This document shows positions 1-10,989 of a stretch of 64,000 nt of DNA, piece by piece. The notes below the pieces were generated by a model that saw nothing but the letters and a program-made list of their open reading frames with translations, was not told where the DNA came from and did no database searches. The first letter of the stretch is position 1. Every line of letters starts with the position of its first letter. A program made the position numbers and the translations under genes. The stretch is from Pictodentalium vernedei (lineage: Eukaryota > Mollusca > Scaphopoda > Dentaliida > Dentaliidae). The stretch spans positions 536,880,971 to 536,944,970 of the forward strand of contig CM062297.1 in NCBI GenBank assembly GCA_031216915.1, given 5' to 3'.

Positions 1-1868
1 TCAAATGAAAGTGTCAATGACACTGTAGCTCAACTTGTCAAGACAAAGACATGCACATGTATAGTATGTGACACAGCAATGACAAACATCTAGGTAATGA
101 CCTGATAACAAAGGTACATATAAAGTATTGTAATGGTCTGTACATAAATACTGACCGTTGCCTGTAACAAATGTATAGGTAAAGTATTGTAAAGGTGGGT
201 GACAGTCAGATGCTAAACTAGAAAAGAAAACTTTGAGTCCCAGAGTGGGTCTGACTGAACCCCAAAATATTTGTTCTCATAGCACAGTGATAACAAAGGC
301 ACCCCAAAACACACTCGTTCCTGTCCCAAGGTGAAAACAAAGGTACCCAAGAAGTTTTGTGAAGATCAATTCATAAATACGAGCTGTATAGAACTTGTGA
401 CAAAAAACTGATTGGACCTAATTTTGGTACAAAATGGCCACTGGCAGCCATGTTGAATTTTGGACCGTACCCAGAAACACTCATTCTCGTCCCAACGTGA
501 TAACAAAGGTACCCAAGAAGTTTTGTGAAGATCGGTTCATAAATATAGCCTCTACCCTGAGCCGTATTGACATGTGTGCTCACATTGTGCAAGTAGCACT
601 CAATAAGTCAAAGTTCATCTAATTTGCATAATTTCTGCATGAAAAAAAAACCCTTAGAATAAGCGATGTATTCCATGTTACTAAACATTCATACAAAAAT
701 TTATTCAAATCAGAACTTTCATACAGAAGTTCTGTACAAAAGACTGATTGCACTAATTTGGGTACAAAATGGCTGCTGGTGGCCATCTTGAATTTCGGAC
801 CACACCCCAAAACACTCGCTCTCATCCCACGGTGATAACAAAGGCACCCAACAAGGTTTGTAAAGATTGGTTCATAAATATGGCCTCTAGTCTGTGCTGA
901 AAAGAAGTTGTGTACAAAAAATTGATTAGACCTAATTTCGGTACAAAATGGCCACTGGCAGCCATCTTTAATTTTAGACCGCAGCCAGAAACACTTGTTC
1001 TCGTCCCAAGGTGATAACAAAGGTACCCAAGACATTTCGTGAAGATCAGTTCATAAATACAGACTCAAGTCTGAGCCGTATTGACATGTGTACTTAATGT
1101 GTGTAAGTCGCACTGAAATATCAAAGTTCATCTAATTTGCATAATTTCTGCACGAGAAAAAACCCCGTATTATATGTGATGTATCCCATGGTACTAAACA
1201 TTCACACAAAAAATTATTCAAATCAGCGCTTTCATATGGAAGTTCTGTGCAAAAATCTGATTGCACCTAATTTTGTACAAAATGGCTGCCATCGGCCATC
1301 TTGAATTTCGGACCGGACCCCAAAACACTCGTTCTCGTCCCACGGTGATACCAAAGGTACCCAAGAAGTTTCGTAAAGATCGGTTCATAAATACGGCCTC
1401 TAGCCCGAGCCGTATTGGCATTTGCACTTACAGTGCTGAAATTAACACCAAAAAACATCAAAATTAGTCTAATTTGCACAATTTACGCACGAGAAAAAAA
1501 CCCGTATTATATGTGATGTATCCCATGGTACTAAACATTCATAGAAAAAATTATTCAAATCAGAGCTTTCATATGGAAGTTCTGTACAAAAACAGATTTC
1601 TGCATCATCGGTACAAAATGGCGGCTGGCAGCCATCTTGAATTTCGGACCGCACCCAAAAACACTCGTTCTCGTCCCACGGTCATAACAAAGGTACCCAA
1701 GAAGTTTCGTAAAGATCGGTTCATAAATACGACCTCTAGCCCGAGCCATAGCCAATTGTTGACGTACGGACAGATGGACGGACGGACAGATGGACAGACG
1801 GACGGACGGACAGGCGGACGACGGGCCATGACAATAGCTCAAATTTGACTTCGTCAAAGTTGAGCTAA
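1..1868. repeat. Diverged ~335-bp tandem repeat ending in a hairpin (bivalve-type element tail)
   Basis: The motif CAAAATGGC recurs at about 430, 765, 944, 1278 and 1614, giving spacings of 335, 179, 334 and 336 bp; the short unit has lost roughly half. Units share a segment around CTCGTCCCACGGTGATAAC and AAAGATCGGTTCATAAA. The block ends in a GACGGACG-type minisatellite (about 1769-1822) and a hairpin at 1836-1866 (AGCTCAAATTTGAC / GTCAAAGTTGAGCT) followed by AAAA. That tail matches the other minisatellite elements here. The 5' end lies outside the window or is too diverged to see. Short ORFs on both strands follow the repeat and are not genes. Confidence 0.8.
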
Positions 1869-1900
1869 AAGTTAAAAAATTTATAGTAATTTATATATTT

Positions 1901-2098
1901 TTTATACTTACCAATGACCCAGACATAGCTGGTGCTAACTCTTAAAATATAGGGCCAAACACAAATTTTGCCCCCCAATCCCCAAAATTTGCATCTAAAA
2001 CTAAAGAAAACATGTCCTGAAAGGCCCTCCACACTTCGCCCCTACTGCGCATGCGCAGTGTCAAGGACGTTCCGAAATTGGCGCCATTTATCATTCTA
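1901..2098 (-). repeat. Inverted terminal repeat of DIRS A (3' end side)
   Basis: The reverse complement of this stretch is found at 8680-8880 with about one mismatch by eye. It contains the 14-bp palindrome CTGCGCATGCGCAG at 2045-2058. On this side the element carries a short extra extension (1871-1900) beyond the shared repeat, similar to the unequal ends known for Dictyostelium DIRS-1. Confidence 0.85.
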
Positions 2099-2174
2099 AT
2101 AACCAGTGCCTGGTAAGCGCTATGTACTCAGCGGGGAGGCAAGAGTTCCCAACTCCTGGGAGGGCCATCCCCGT

Positions 2175-2250
2175 CTGGGTCATTGGTAAGTATAAAAAAT
2201 ATATAAATTACTATAAATTTTTTAACATTTTTATACTGTACCAATGACCC
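2175..2250 (-). repeat. Internal complementary region of DIRS A
   Basis: The left half is the reverse complement of the element's left terminus (1871-1922). The right half is the reverse complement of its right terminus (about 8855-8880). Abutting complements of both ends are what DIRS elements use to template completion of the circular DNA. The match fixes the element ends at 1871 and 8880. Confidence 0.8.
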
Positions 2251-2819
2251 AGACATAGCTGAATAGTAAAAAGGCTGGACGGCCAAGGACATAGAGCAAA
2301 ATGGAATACGCTCAATAAAATAAAATAGAGTCATCCCCTGTAGGGAAAAGAAGTAATAGGCCTTACATGTATCTTTCTTATTTATGATAAATTAGAAAGA
2401 TACAACACCTTCCAAAAATTGAGCTTCATACATCCATGTACTCTATTAATATCCAATAATCCTTATACTAATAATTTTTAAAGTAAGCCAATAATAAAGT
2501 AAGTCTAGAGAATAGAGACTCTTATACTCCTAAAAGTGTGTGAGAATTGCATAATCATGTCCGTTGACATATGCAATATTCAAAAGCTATACTTTAAAAA
2601 CTAAGACTTGAATGAATTTTATAAACTTAAACTTCTCACTAAACAACCATCCCAATAACAGCTCAGAATTACTAACTCCGGAGGAGGTATCCCCTTGTTT
2701 TCATAGTAAAAACAGGTGACCCAAGGGAACACCCTCCCCCCCCCCTTTTTCTTGCCCTGGGTCAAATAGCCCAGAGCGAAGAGGGCAGCCGAACGGAGAC
2801 ACTGCCGAAACAGACAGCC

Positions 2820-3070
2820 TACCTAGCTATAGTAGCAACTGTTAAGTGAATGACATTCTGAGCAGTAGATAATAGACCTAACAATAGAGGCCTCCAGAAA
2901 TGGACTCGATATTTCTGAGATAAAATTCATGAATGTGGATGGCTGAGCGCAATGAGCAGCCTTCAAAATCTATAATAGCAACACTATTAATGTAAGCCCA
3001 AGAAGTAGAAGAACTCTTACTTCATGAGCCGAAATCTTAAGCACAACTGCTAAGCCAATGATATACCATA
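2820..3070 (-). pseudogene. Tyrosine recombinase C-terminal remnant of DIRS A
   Basis: Read on the minus strand, this region resembles the C-terminal segment of the better preserved copy in element E (SAHEVRVLSTSWAYANS ... MNLYLRN), the end of the DIRS tyrosine recombinase that integrates the circular DNA. It is broken. The rest of the recombinase, between here and about 4250, is too decayed to delimit. A sense-strand G run (2737-2751, C on the plus strand) lies just downstream. Confidence 0.5.
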
Positions 3071-4299
3071 AGCAGTACGCTAGTTAATAGAATCCATTAA
3101 CAATAAAATGGAGCGTAACGTCCTTCTACTAGACATCAAAGACAGAAGAAGCTTACGCCCTTGTAATAAACAGATATCTGTTTATAAATACATAAACTGT
3201 ACCCGGAAAGAGTAAAGGCCTATGCCCATACGAAGACGGAAGGACCTTAAAATAATAGGTTCCGGATAATAGGAGCCTAACTCTTATGCAACAATCCAAC
3301 CTAAATAGTAACGGAAGTATTGATTCCGAAACTATGAAAGTGAAAATCATCCATCGATAGTGCATGAAACTCACTGACTCTACAGTAAAAGAGAAACCAA
3401 CAGAATTACTGTCTAAAAGGTCAGAATTTGAAAACTACTGTTTCCAGAGGCTCAAATGATTACTTAGCTAAATAAGAACCGAAGTTAAAATCCGTATAGG
3501 AATTTAATCTAAAGATTCTAAGTCTATTTATCAAAAAGTTACTAACTGACTTAGATAAAGAGACAAAAGACTCAATTGTAAACTATCGTAGAGTGCATAG
3601 GTATGAGGTAACATAAACCTATAACCTAAATAACAACAGGCTGCAGTAGATCTTGTGAAACAAGTATACTAAAAAATAGCAATGAGTAGTATGGAGGGAT
3701 CAACAATATGAACATAATGATCCCTACACCACGACGGAAGAGCCTCCACTTTAGTCGCATAGAATAGCGAAGAAGAGGATCTCCTATAGTAAGAAATCGC
3801 GTCCAAAGCTCGTCCAGTACAGTGCTTACAATGCAATATGGACCACACAACGGAATACATGAAGGTTGCGACCTTGCTGGTTGTGATAAAGATGACACGA
3901 TTTACCCAGTGAAAAAAGATCCTCACATAGAGGAAGATTTCACGTTAAGATCCACAGTAGACAAGAGAGTAAATTACTCATGATCTCTGTGAAGATAGAG
4001 ATGCTATCAACAGAAATGTATTGTGGTTGTTATCTTAGCAATACCTGCTAAAACAACAGCGCCGGAGGATACGCGTATCCTATCATTCCGTCCTATAGAT
4101 CAATAGAGCGTTAACAGTATTAGCTCAGAGATCTGGACAAGCCAACACATACGTCTGCAATTGATTAGCAAGCTGTGTCATAAATAAAACATCATTGGGC
4201 GCTCCCATAGATAGCAAATCTGATTGAATACTTGTTTGTTGAGAGTCCATTCTGACAGCAACAAGCGACCCGTAAGAGAACGGGAGTGCGATAAAACAA

Positions 4300-4720
4300 T
4301 CAGACGACCCAGAATATGACGGACCAAAACTGAACTTGGTGTACTATAACCAACAGACGGATTCTTTCCATTAAATTGAATAACGGAAACGAAAGAGTGC
4401 CTCCCTGGTTCCGGAGATACGCCACTACTGTCGAATTAAAGGACAGGAATTTGGGCATGCGTTTCTGAATAATGTTCATGCAATGACATAAAGCAAGCCT
4501 AAAAAACATTATTCCGCGGAAGTTAAACTGATAGCTAAAAGACTGCGGAACCCAAAGACCCTGGCACTTCGAATCCGTAGGGATCAGTATATATCCCAAT
4601 CTGTTTGACTGGCAACCGTCATAACAGCCACACTCGGGTCCGGCAACTGCGGCGGCACTCTCTGAGTCAACCACCGAATGTTTGCCCCAGTCTGAATCTC
4701 TTGTAACACTAGATAGACAA
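4300..4720 (-). pseudogene. RNase H remnant of DIRS A
   Basis: Minus-strand translation retains RNase H landmarks of DIRS pol: a degraded SQTGW-like segment, then LGYILIPTDSKCQGLW, and STVVAYLRNQGG, matching the better RNase H regions of elements D and E. In an active element this domain degrades the RNA of the RNA:DNA hybrid during reverse transcription. It is broken, and the flanking RT domain is not recognisable. Confidence 0.65.
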
Positions 4721-4739
4721 GAGAATGTATAAATCAAGC

Positions 4740-7560
4740 AATTCATGGATTGCCGGAAAGTTGCCGTCGAAGAGAAGCTCCTCCGAGAACGAAGCGACTC
4801 TGAGAGAGTTCTTAACCTACTATCCACGCGTGGATGTAGCTAGGGCTGCATCACGTCTAACCAACTCCAATCAGCCACTGAAGGGCGGAGTTATACGTGA
4901 ACAAACTACTGCCCTCAAAAGAAATTACATTGAGAATAATATCCCGTAAATCTTTTCTTGAAGACGTAATGATAACGCCTCAGTAAGGCGGATTACGTAT
5001 AATAAAGCGTCTAAGTTAAGTCTACTATACATAATGTCGTTCCCAACATTGAAATTGGAAAAGACATAAACGGCGAAAAAGAATATATGCAGTCTTTAAT
5101 CACACCGTCTAGACGCATATGAACTCTCGGTATGCCCTGCTCTGCCAAAATAAACTATTTGTAAAAAAGATAAAATGGCAGAAATGAGCCACGCGGACAA
5201 GAAACTAAACTATCATGCTTAGTAGCAGGCTTGTATATATATATAAATATATAGCGTCGAAAAATAAAACACATGTTGTAATGACAATATTGGACTGCGT
5301 CGGTAAGTCAGGGACAAAGTCCCTGTACCGATCGAAAAATCCGAGTCCAATGACGCTATAAGTCTCTTATCCAAGATCGCAGCAATGAAGTCCGAAAAAT
5401 AATCACTGGAAGAAATGCCAGAAGATATGAAAGGCATCTTCCGATACTACTAAAGGGAAAACTCGAAATCTTTCGAATCCCTTTCGCCATCCTGTCGGAC
5501 CCTATAAAGCGTTCGGTCGTCCGTAGCTTGATGCAACCGCGGACGCAACCGCGGACCGCACCGACCCAGCGCCGTCGGATAATTCGTGATTCGACCGAGA
5601 AACTGTCAATTGCTGGGATGCTGCGAAACAACTGTGCTAACTCAGATAGCACGTCCGTCACTGAGGCCTGAGGAGCAGCGGTCTTACGATGCATTGCCGC
5701 AGGAAGCTCCGAGATCGTTACCCCGTGCATACTTCCAATATGCGAGCGAACGGAGTGTATAGGCCTCGTGTCCCTTGGCTACCGGATGGCGCGACCTATT
5801 CGCTGTGGAATCACTGAATGCCGAAACTGATCGGATACTCGAGGTCACGTAGCCAATGTGCGGTCGTGTGCCCTGCTGTGAGGATGAGGAAGCATTAAAG
5901 ACAGTCTCTCGGACTGTCAATATAAGGGAGCGTCCCGAGCAACGGACATATGCTCCGAATGTAAAATATCTGAACCACAACATGCGGTCCCCTATGTTGT
6001 TGGCTTCCTCCGATCTGTCCTCAATCTGCCGTCACTGGGTGAGTACTAAAGTAATTAAAGTGCTCGCATCACCCAAATCTCCTTCCTAGACTGCAACGGA
6101 CGAACCCGGCAGCCGAACCATTCGATGAATGTACGCTACACCGGGTGAGCTAGCGAATGTCACTCCGTAAGCGATAGACATATTCCATGAGCACTTATTG
6201 CCGCTAACTCTTCATTAACTATGACGACAGAGGCACACTTTTGAAAGACATGTCCATAACTCTTCGAACAAGAAACCAGAAATGCTTGGATAGCAAGCAT
6301 AAAATAATAATATATATAGCGTCGTTCAATAATTCGAAAGTTTGTGTGACATTATTGGACTATGTCGGAACTGAGGGATGATGTCCCTGAACCGAACCAA
6401 AAATTTCTAAGTCCACCGACGCTATCAGTTTCTTATCCGGCATCGCAGCATATGTTGTTTCGAAAGGGAAAGCTTGAAATCCTCCGAATCCCTTTCGGTA
6501 TCCCGTCGGACCGGATGAAACTTTCGGACGTCCGTACCCGCTTCCGCGGAGCGTCCCGACCCAGCATCGTCGGATAAAATATATGCGACAGATTCAGTTG
6601 ATGCTGGGATGCTGTGATAAACTGTGCTATTAAGGAAAGCACGTCCGTTCCCGAGGCCTGTGCAGTAGCGGACTTACGATGCATTGCCGCTGGAAGCTCC
6701 ATGTACGTTGACTCCCGCACACTTCCTATGCGAACGTCCGGAGTCTGCAGGCCTCGAGTCCCCGGCTACCGACCCAGCGCTGTCGGATAATTCTCGATCC
6801 GACACCGTTTCTGTCGGCTGCTGGGATGCTGCGATAAGCTGTGCTATGTGCACAAGAATGTCCGGCGTCGAGACCTGCGGAGGCGCAGTCTATCGCTGCT
6901 TCGCCGAGGGCAGCTCCGCATCAGATGGCTCCCGCATACTTTTCCTATGTGAACGTCCGGAGTCCATCGGTCTTGAATCCCTGGCTGCCGGATGGTGTGA
7001 CCTGGTCGCCGAAGAATCCTTGATCGGCGAAGCTGGTAATATATCGGCGGTCACGCAGCCAAGGTGCGGTCGTGTGCGCTGACGAGAAGAGGAAGCCTTA
7101 GCAGTCTCAGCGGACTGCCTATACAACGGAGCGTCCCGAGCGACGGACGTATGCTCCGCTAGCGACACATTTGTACCACAACATCTGGGGCCAGATGTTG
7201 TTGAACGAGAGAGGGGCCTCTCTCGCTTGCCGTCCGGATGGACCGGAGCGAGCTATGAACCGGACTAAAAGGCTTCCTCCGTTCTCCCTCCGATCCGCCG
7301 TCACTGGGTGTGCATTAAGTTAATTTTATAGTGCTCGCATCACCCCAAAATTCCTTCTAGACCGCAACGGACGAACCCGGCTGCCGAACCATTCGGTGAA
7401 TGGACGCTACACCGGGTGAGCTAGCGGACGTCAAAGGCCGTCGAACCTACTAGGGTCCTCTTAGGCAATTGGCGTATTACATGAGCACTTTTCCGCTAGC
7501 CCTTCATTAATTGTGACGACGGAGGCACACTGTTGGAAGACATCACAGATACATCACCCT
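4740..7560 (-). pseudogene. Gag-like region remnant of DIRS A
   Basis: Minus-strand fragments rich in Ser, Arg and Ala (for example SSSSQQGTRPHIGYVTS and AAPQASVTDVLSE) match the gag-like first ORF of element E. Similar segments recur inside the region (around 5350-6090 and 6360-7300), so part of it looks duplicated. It is broken many times over and no intact product is possible. It would have encoded the nucleic-acid-binding structural protein. Confidence 0.55.
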
Positions 7561-8679
7561 AATCTTGATCGTCTGAAATAGAAATTGATAAAGTAGAGTG
7601 ACCCTGCGGGGAAAGGACCGGAGTGTCCAAATCCCCAACAACATACCGTGACATACGCTTCCCATATTGTCATCGAAATCATACGATACAGAACAGGAGT
7701 TAATGCGAGTACACTGACCACATATAGAATGATAATAAGGTCAGAGGAAGACTTCCTCTTAAAACAATTGATCAATATCCTTTCAATGTGAAAAGAAAAC
7801 AAGTCCTGGTACTCGCACTAACCCCTGGCAATCAAAATACATAATAATAATATGATCCATTAATATAGAAAAAATAATTGAAATCAAAATATTTTGAAAA
7901 AATATTTTTTCAGAACAGCCCAAGTTTCTGAAAAGTAACGTTGAGCCCCAATGGATCCCAAGCCTAAGTGTGGACAAAAATTTTAAAAATATTTTAAACA
8001 ATTTATTCAACACTTACGAACAATAATAATGTATCTAGTTATGATTAAAATAACATAAAGATATTATTATTTAGAAATCCCCCCCTCACACAAAGGGCTG
8101 TTGTAAATGTAAACAATGAGTGTAAAAACACTAAAATAAGACTCCAGGCACCCAGGCCCGAAATCAGTTACCAAAAATACACCATCTGATGCAAAACAGA
8201 GACTTCCAGGGAAGAAACTGCAGAACATCAGATGGTAGATGCAGAACACAACGCCTAACCACCCGTAGGTGAAGACGTAAACATGGGGAAAGAACAGAAT
8301 TCATTCTGTTATTCAGCTAAAACTCCCAAGAAATTTTAGTAATAATAATTACAGAAACTATGCCAAAAGCATGGGAGAATAGCAAGGGGGAACTTAAAGG
8401 ACAGGGAGAGAGGAAAACACTTGAAAAAACAGTGTAACTAAATAATCAGAATGACAACAAAATGGCTGCTGCCTTGAAAATAGGTAACTTAACATAATTT
8501 CATTAAAAAATTTTAAGTTACAGCCCTGATAATATTCTGTCACACATTCTTTTCCTCTCCTCCTTTTCTATCCTCCTTAGAATCACCATTTCACTAATAT
8601 TTATGTGTCTGGCATCATTTAAACTGAGATTTAAAAGCACAAAGATCAGTCAGATGTTAACTGATGAAGGGCCAAACTT

Positions 8680-8880
8680 AGAATGATAAATGGCGCCAAT
8701 TTCGGAACGTCCTTGACACTGCGCATGCGCAGTAGGGGCGAAGTGTGGAGGGCCTTTCAGGACATGTTTTCTTTAGTTTTAGATGCAAATTTTGGGGGTT
8801 GGGGGGCAAAATTTGTGTTTGGCCCTATATTTTAAGAGTTAGCACCAGCTATGTCTGGGTCATTGGTACAGTATAAAAAT
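8680..8880 (-). repeat. Inverted terminal repeat of DIRS A (5' end side)
   Basis: Reverse complement of 1901-2098. It carries CTGCGCATGCGCAG at 8719-8732. On the minus strand this is the 5' end, so the palindrome sits where a promoter element would be expected. Confidence 0.85.
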
Positions 8881-9565
8881 ATAATTTTTTTTAAGCCTCG
8901 AAATTTTCAGACACCCACTCAAAGATCGTCCCGGACTGATGTGGTGGGAAAATCCCAGTAATCATAAATCCAAAATGACAATGATTTTCTTTTCAGTTGA
9001 ATATTTCATCTTTCTTTCTTTGTTTTATGTTAAAAACATGTATTGTATGTACACTATATTGTACAATCGAAATAGAATTATTAAAACAACACTATTTGCA
9101 AACTTGTTCTTTATTTATTGACAGGTAAGTATTGTTTTCCTTATCAAACTGACATGTCTGACGAACTGACCAATCAAATTTTTGTTTTCAAAAAGTGTGC
9201 TTTCATTCGACTCCTTCGAGATTTGGAAAAAGAAAACCCTACAAATGTTATGGTGAACTGACCTTAAATGACGACAATAATGAAAGGGTCCCATAAATAA
9301 ATCCATATAATGCAGTATAAACCATGCACCAGCAACAGAACAGGATAATTATTGCTTCGAATAAACATATTCAGTGCTCTGAACACCAACAAAATTTTCC
9401 AACATTAAAAATAGAACAAACGACAATGAGGTCAACACGTGCTGTTGCAGGGTTTCACAAAAAATTAACACATGTACCCGAACACTATCAGACCGTATCG
9501 GGTTTCGATATTATTTTTCTCCGACATCAACAGTGCTCGTGGGGAGGGCACGCTTCCAAAAACAA
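8881..9565. other. AT-rich spacer, nothing recognised
   Basis: I see no gene, RNA gene, clear repeat or transposon terminus in this stretch between DIRS A and the next minisatellite element. A 60-codon ORF at 8939-9121 has no recognisable features. Confidence 0.6.
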
Positions 9566-9889
9566 ACAAGAGGCCCCACATGGCCTTAATCGCTCACCTG
9601 ACAAAGTGACTCTAAGAAGTATTTTAGGTCACCTTCACCATGTCATGCCTCATCAACATTAACTGGTTGAGTGATAGATTTTGTTTGAAGTTCAACATTT
9701 GTTACCTAAAATTAGTTTTATTTAAAATCATTGGTGTGTGGCCAATCTCCAATGATTTTTAATAAAGCAAATTTATCTCTGCAGACAAACTGGTTTAGCA
9801 TGAAGCACAAACAAGGAATGTGAAGAGATAGCCTTGGACATCTCTCCCCAACTGTGGATATCTTCCATGTGCTACATGTATATATTTGC

Positions 9890-10188
9890 ATGCAAGAAAA
9901 CAAAAATTTTCACAAATTTTATTTTTTTTTATCATCATTGGAACAAGCTCAAACAGCTTATTCCAATAGGGGTATGGGAAGATCAGGTATATTTTTGAGA
10001 CAGAAATGTGAATATATAAATAATGGTGTTTTTTTGTGAATGATGCTGGAGAATTTTGCGTAAAGATATGGTAAATGGTTTGTTCTAGATACAGAATGAT
10101 GCAAAAGTATTTAAATTTGATTAGGCAAGTTGTTCCTATAATGCATTTAAAAATTGAAGTAACTGTTTTTTTGCTGACGAACTTTTAG

Positions 10189-10251
<63 letters not shown>

Positions 10252-10930
10252 GGGGGGGGGGGGGGTTAAGAGTGTTCTTGCAAACAAAATTCCTGAATAA
10301 ATGGAAAATTTTATTTTTTGTGTGAAAGACATAGTGCGTGAATGTTGATTGGAACAAGGTTAGAGAGCTCATTTTAATGTGAAGTCATAAAGCTGTGTTT
10401 TACGTACGAAATTCTGGAATAACTAAAAAAATTGCTTTTTTGACTCAAAAAGCATGGTGTGCGACCTCTCATTGGAATGAGCTCAAAAAGCTCATTCCAA
10501 TGGGATATTTACAAGCGATAAGTACATGTATGTTTAAGAGACAAAAATTAAAATTTGAATAGCAATTTTTGCGAAGAATGCTGACAAGTTTTGGCAGTTA
10601 TGCTGGTAAAAAGGTAAGATATGCAAAGTGGTTGTTTTTTAGAGGCGACATTTAATTAAGGGGAATTAACCCTTGATTACTGAGGTAACTTCTAAAAGTA
10701 CTGAAATTTCATGAAGCAATGTGAATAACAGACAACAGTTGCCTAAAAATTTCATGAATAACTAAAATTTTTATTCCTTTGTCTCGAAAACATGGCATAT
10801 GACCTTTGTTGGAATGAGCTGAATGCGTGTGTTCCAATGAGGGGTCATAAAATTTGAATGAAGATTTGTGTGAATAATGCATTAGTACTGCTAGATTTGG
10901 GTAAACGGTTCACCCTGGATACCACCCCTT
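9890..10930. repeat. Cluster of degenerate piggyBac-like MITE copies
   Basis: Three or four decayed versions of the piggyBac-like MITE at 22814-23047 follow one another. Each keeps part of the palindromic core (GGAATGAGCTC / GAGCTCATTCC type) at about 9945, 10350, 10475 and 10815. The last still has TTAACCC near 10667 and GGGTAAACGGTTCA near 10905 as degraded ends. Confidence 0.55.
10189..10264. repeat. (GT)n microsatellite followed by a G run
   Basis: About 60 bp of GT repeats with two GTTT interruptions run directly into about 16 G residues, inside the MITE-derived cluster. It yields spurious Thr-His ORFs on the minus strand. Confidence 0.95.
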
Positions 10931-10989
10931 CTATAGTAGATCTTTTCTGCCAATTTTGTCTAAGATTCTATCAACTTTACAAATAAATA

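Larger units (their letters stand above)
1871..8880 (-). mobile_element. DIRS-type tyrosine-recombinase retrotransposon fossil A
   Basis: Inverted terminal repeats of ~190 bp (1901-2098 and 8680-8880) and an internal complementary region near the 3' end (2175-2250) are the diagnostic architecture of DIRS elements. Coding remnants on the minus strand run gag-like, RNase H, tyrosine-recombinase C-terminus. The element is badly broken, with many interruptions, and the RT core is not recognisable. The two inverted repeats differ at only about one position by eye, which suggests a fairly recent insertion, although DIRS replication may itself homogenise the ends. It abuts the 3' hairpin of the preceding repeat. 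No target-site duplication is evident, as expected for DIRS. Confidence 0.85.

Noticed and set aside
1261-1848. Conserved KVPKKFRKDRFINTASSPS peptide in several small ORFs
   Set aside because: It recurs once per ~335-bp repeat in the frame set by the repeat and appears on the other strand in equally open frames, so it is not a gene.
4300-7560. Host genes with introns in the 4-8 kb region
   Set aside because: Short ORFs there align with the gag-like and RNase H parts of the other DIRS copies in the window.
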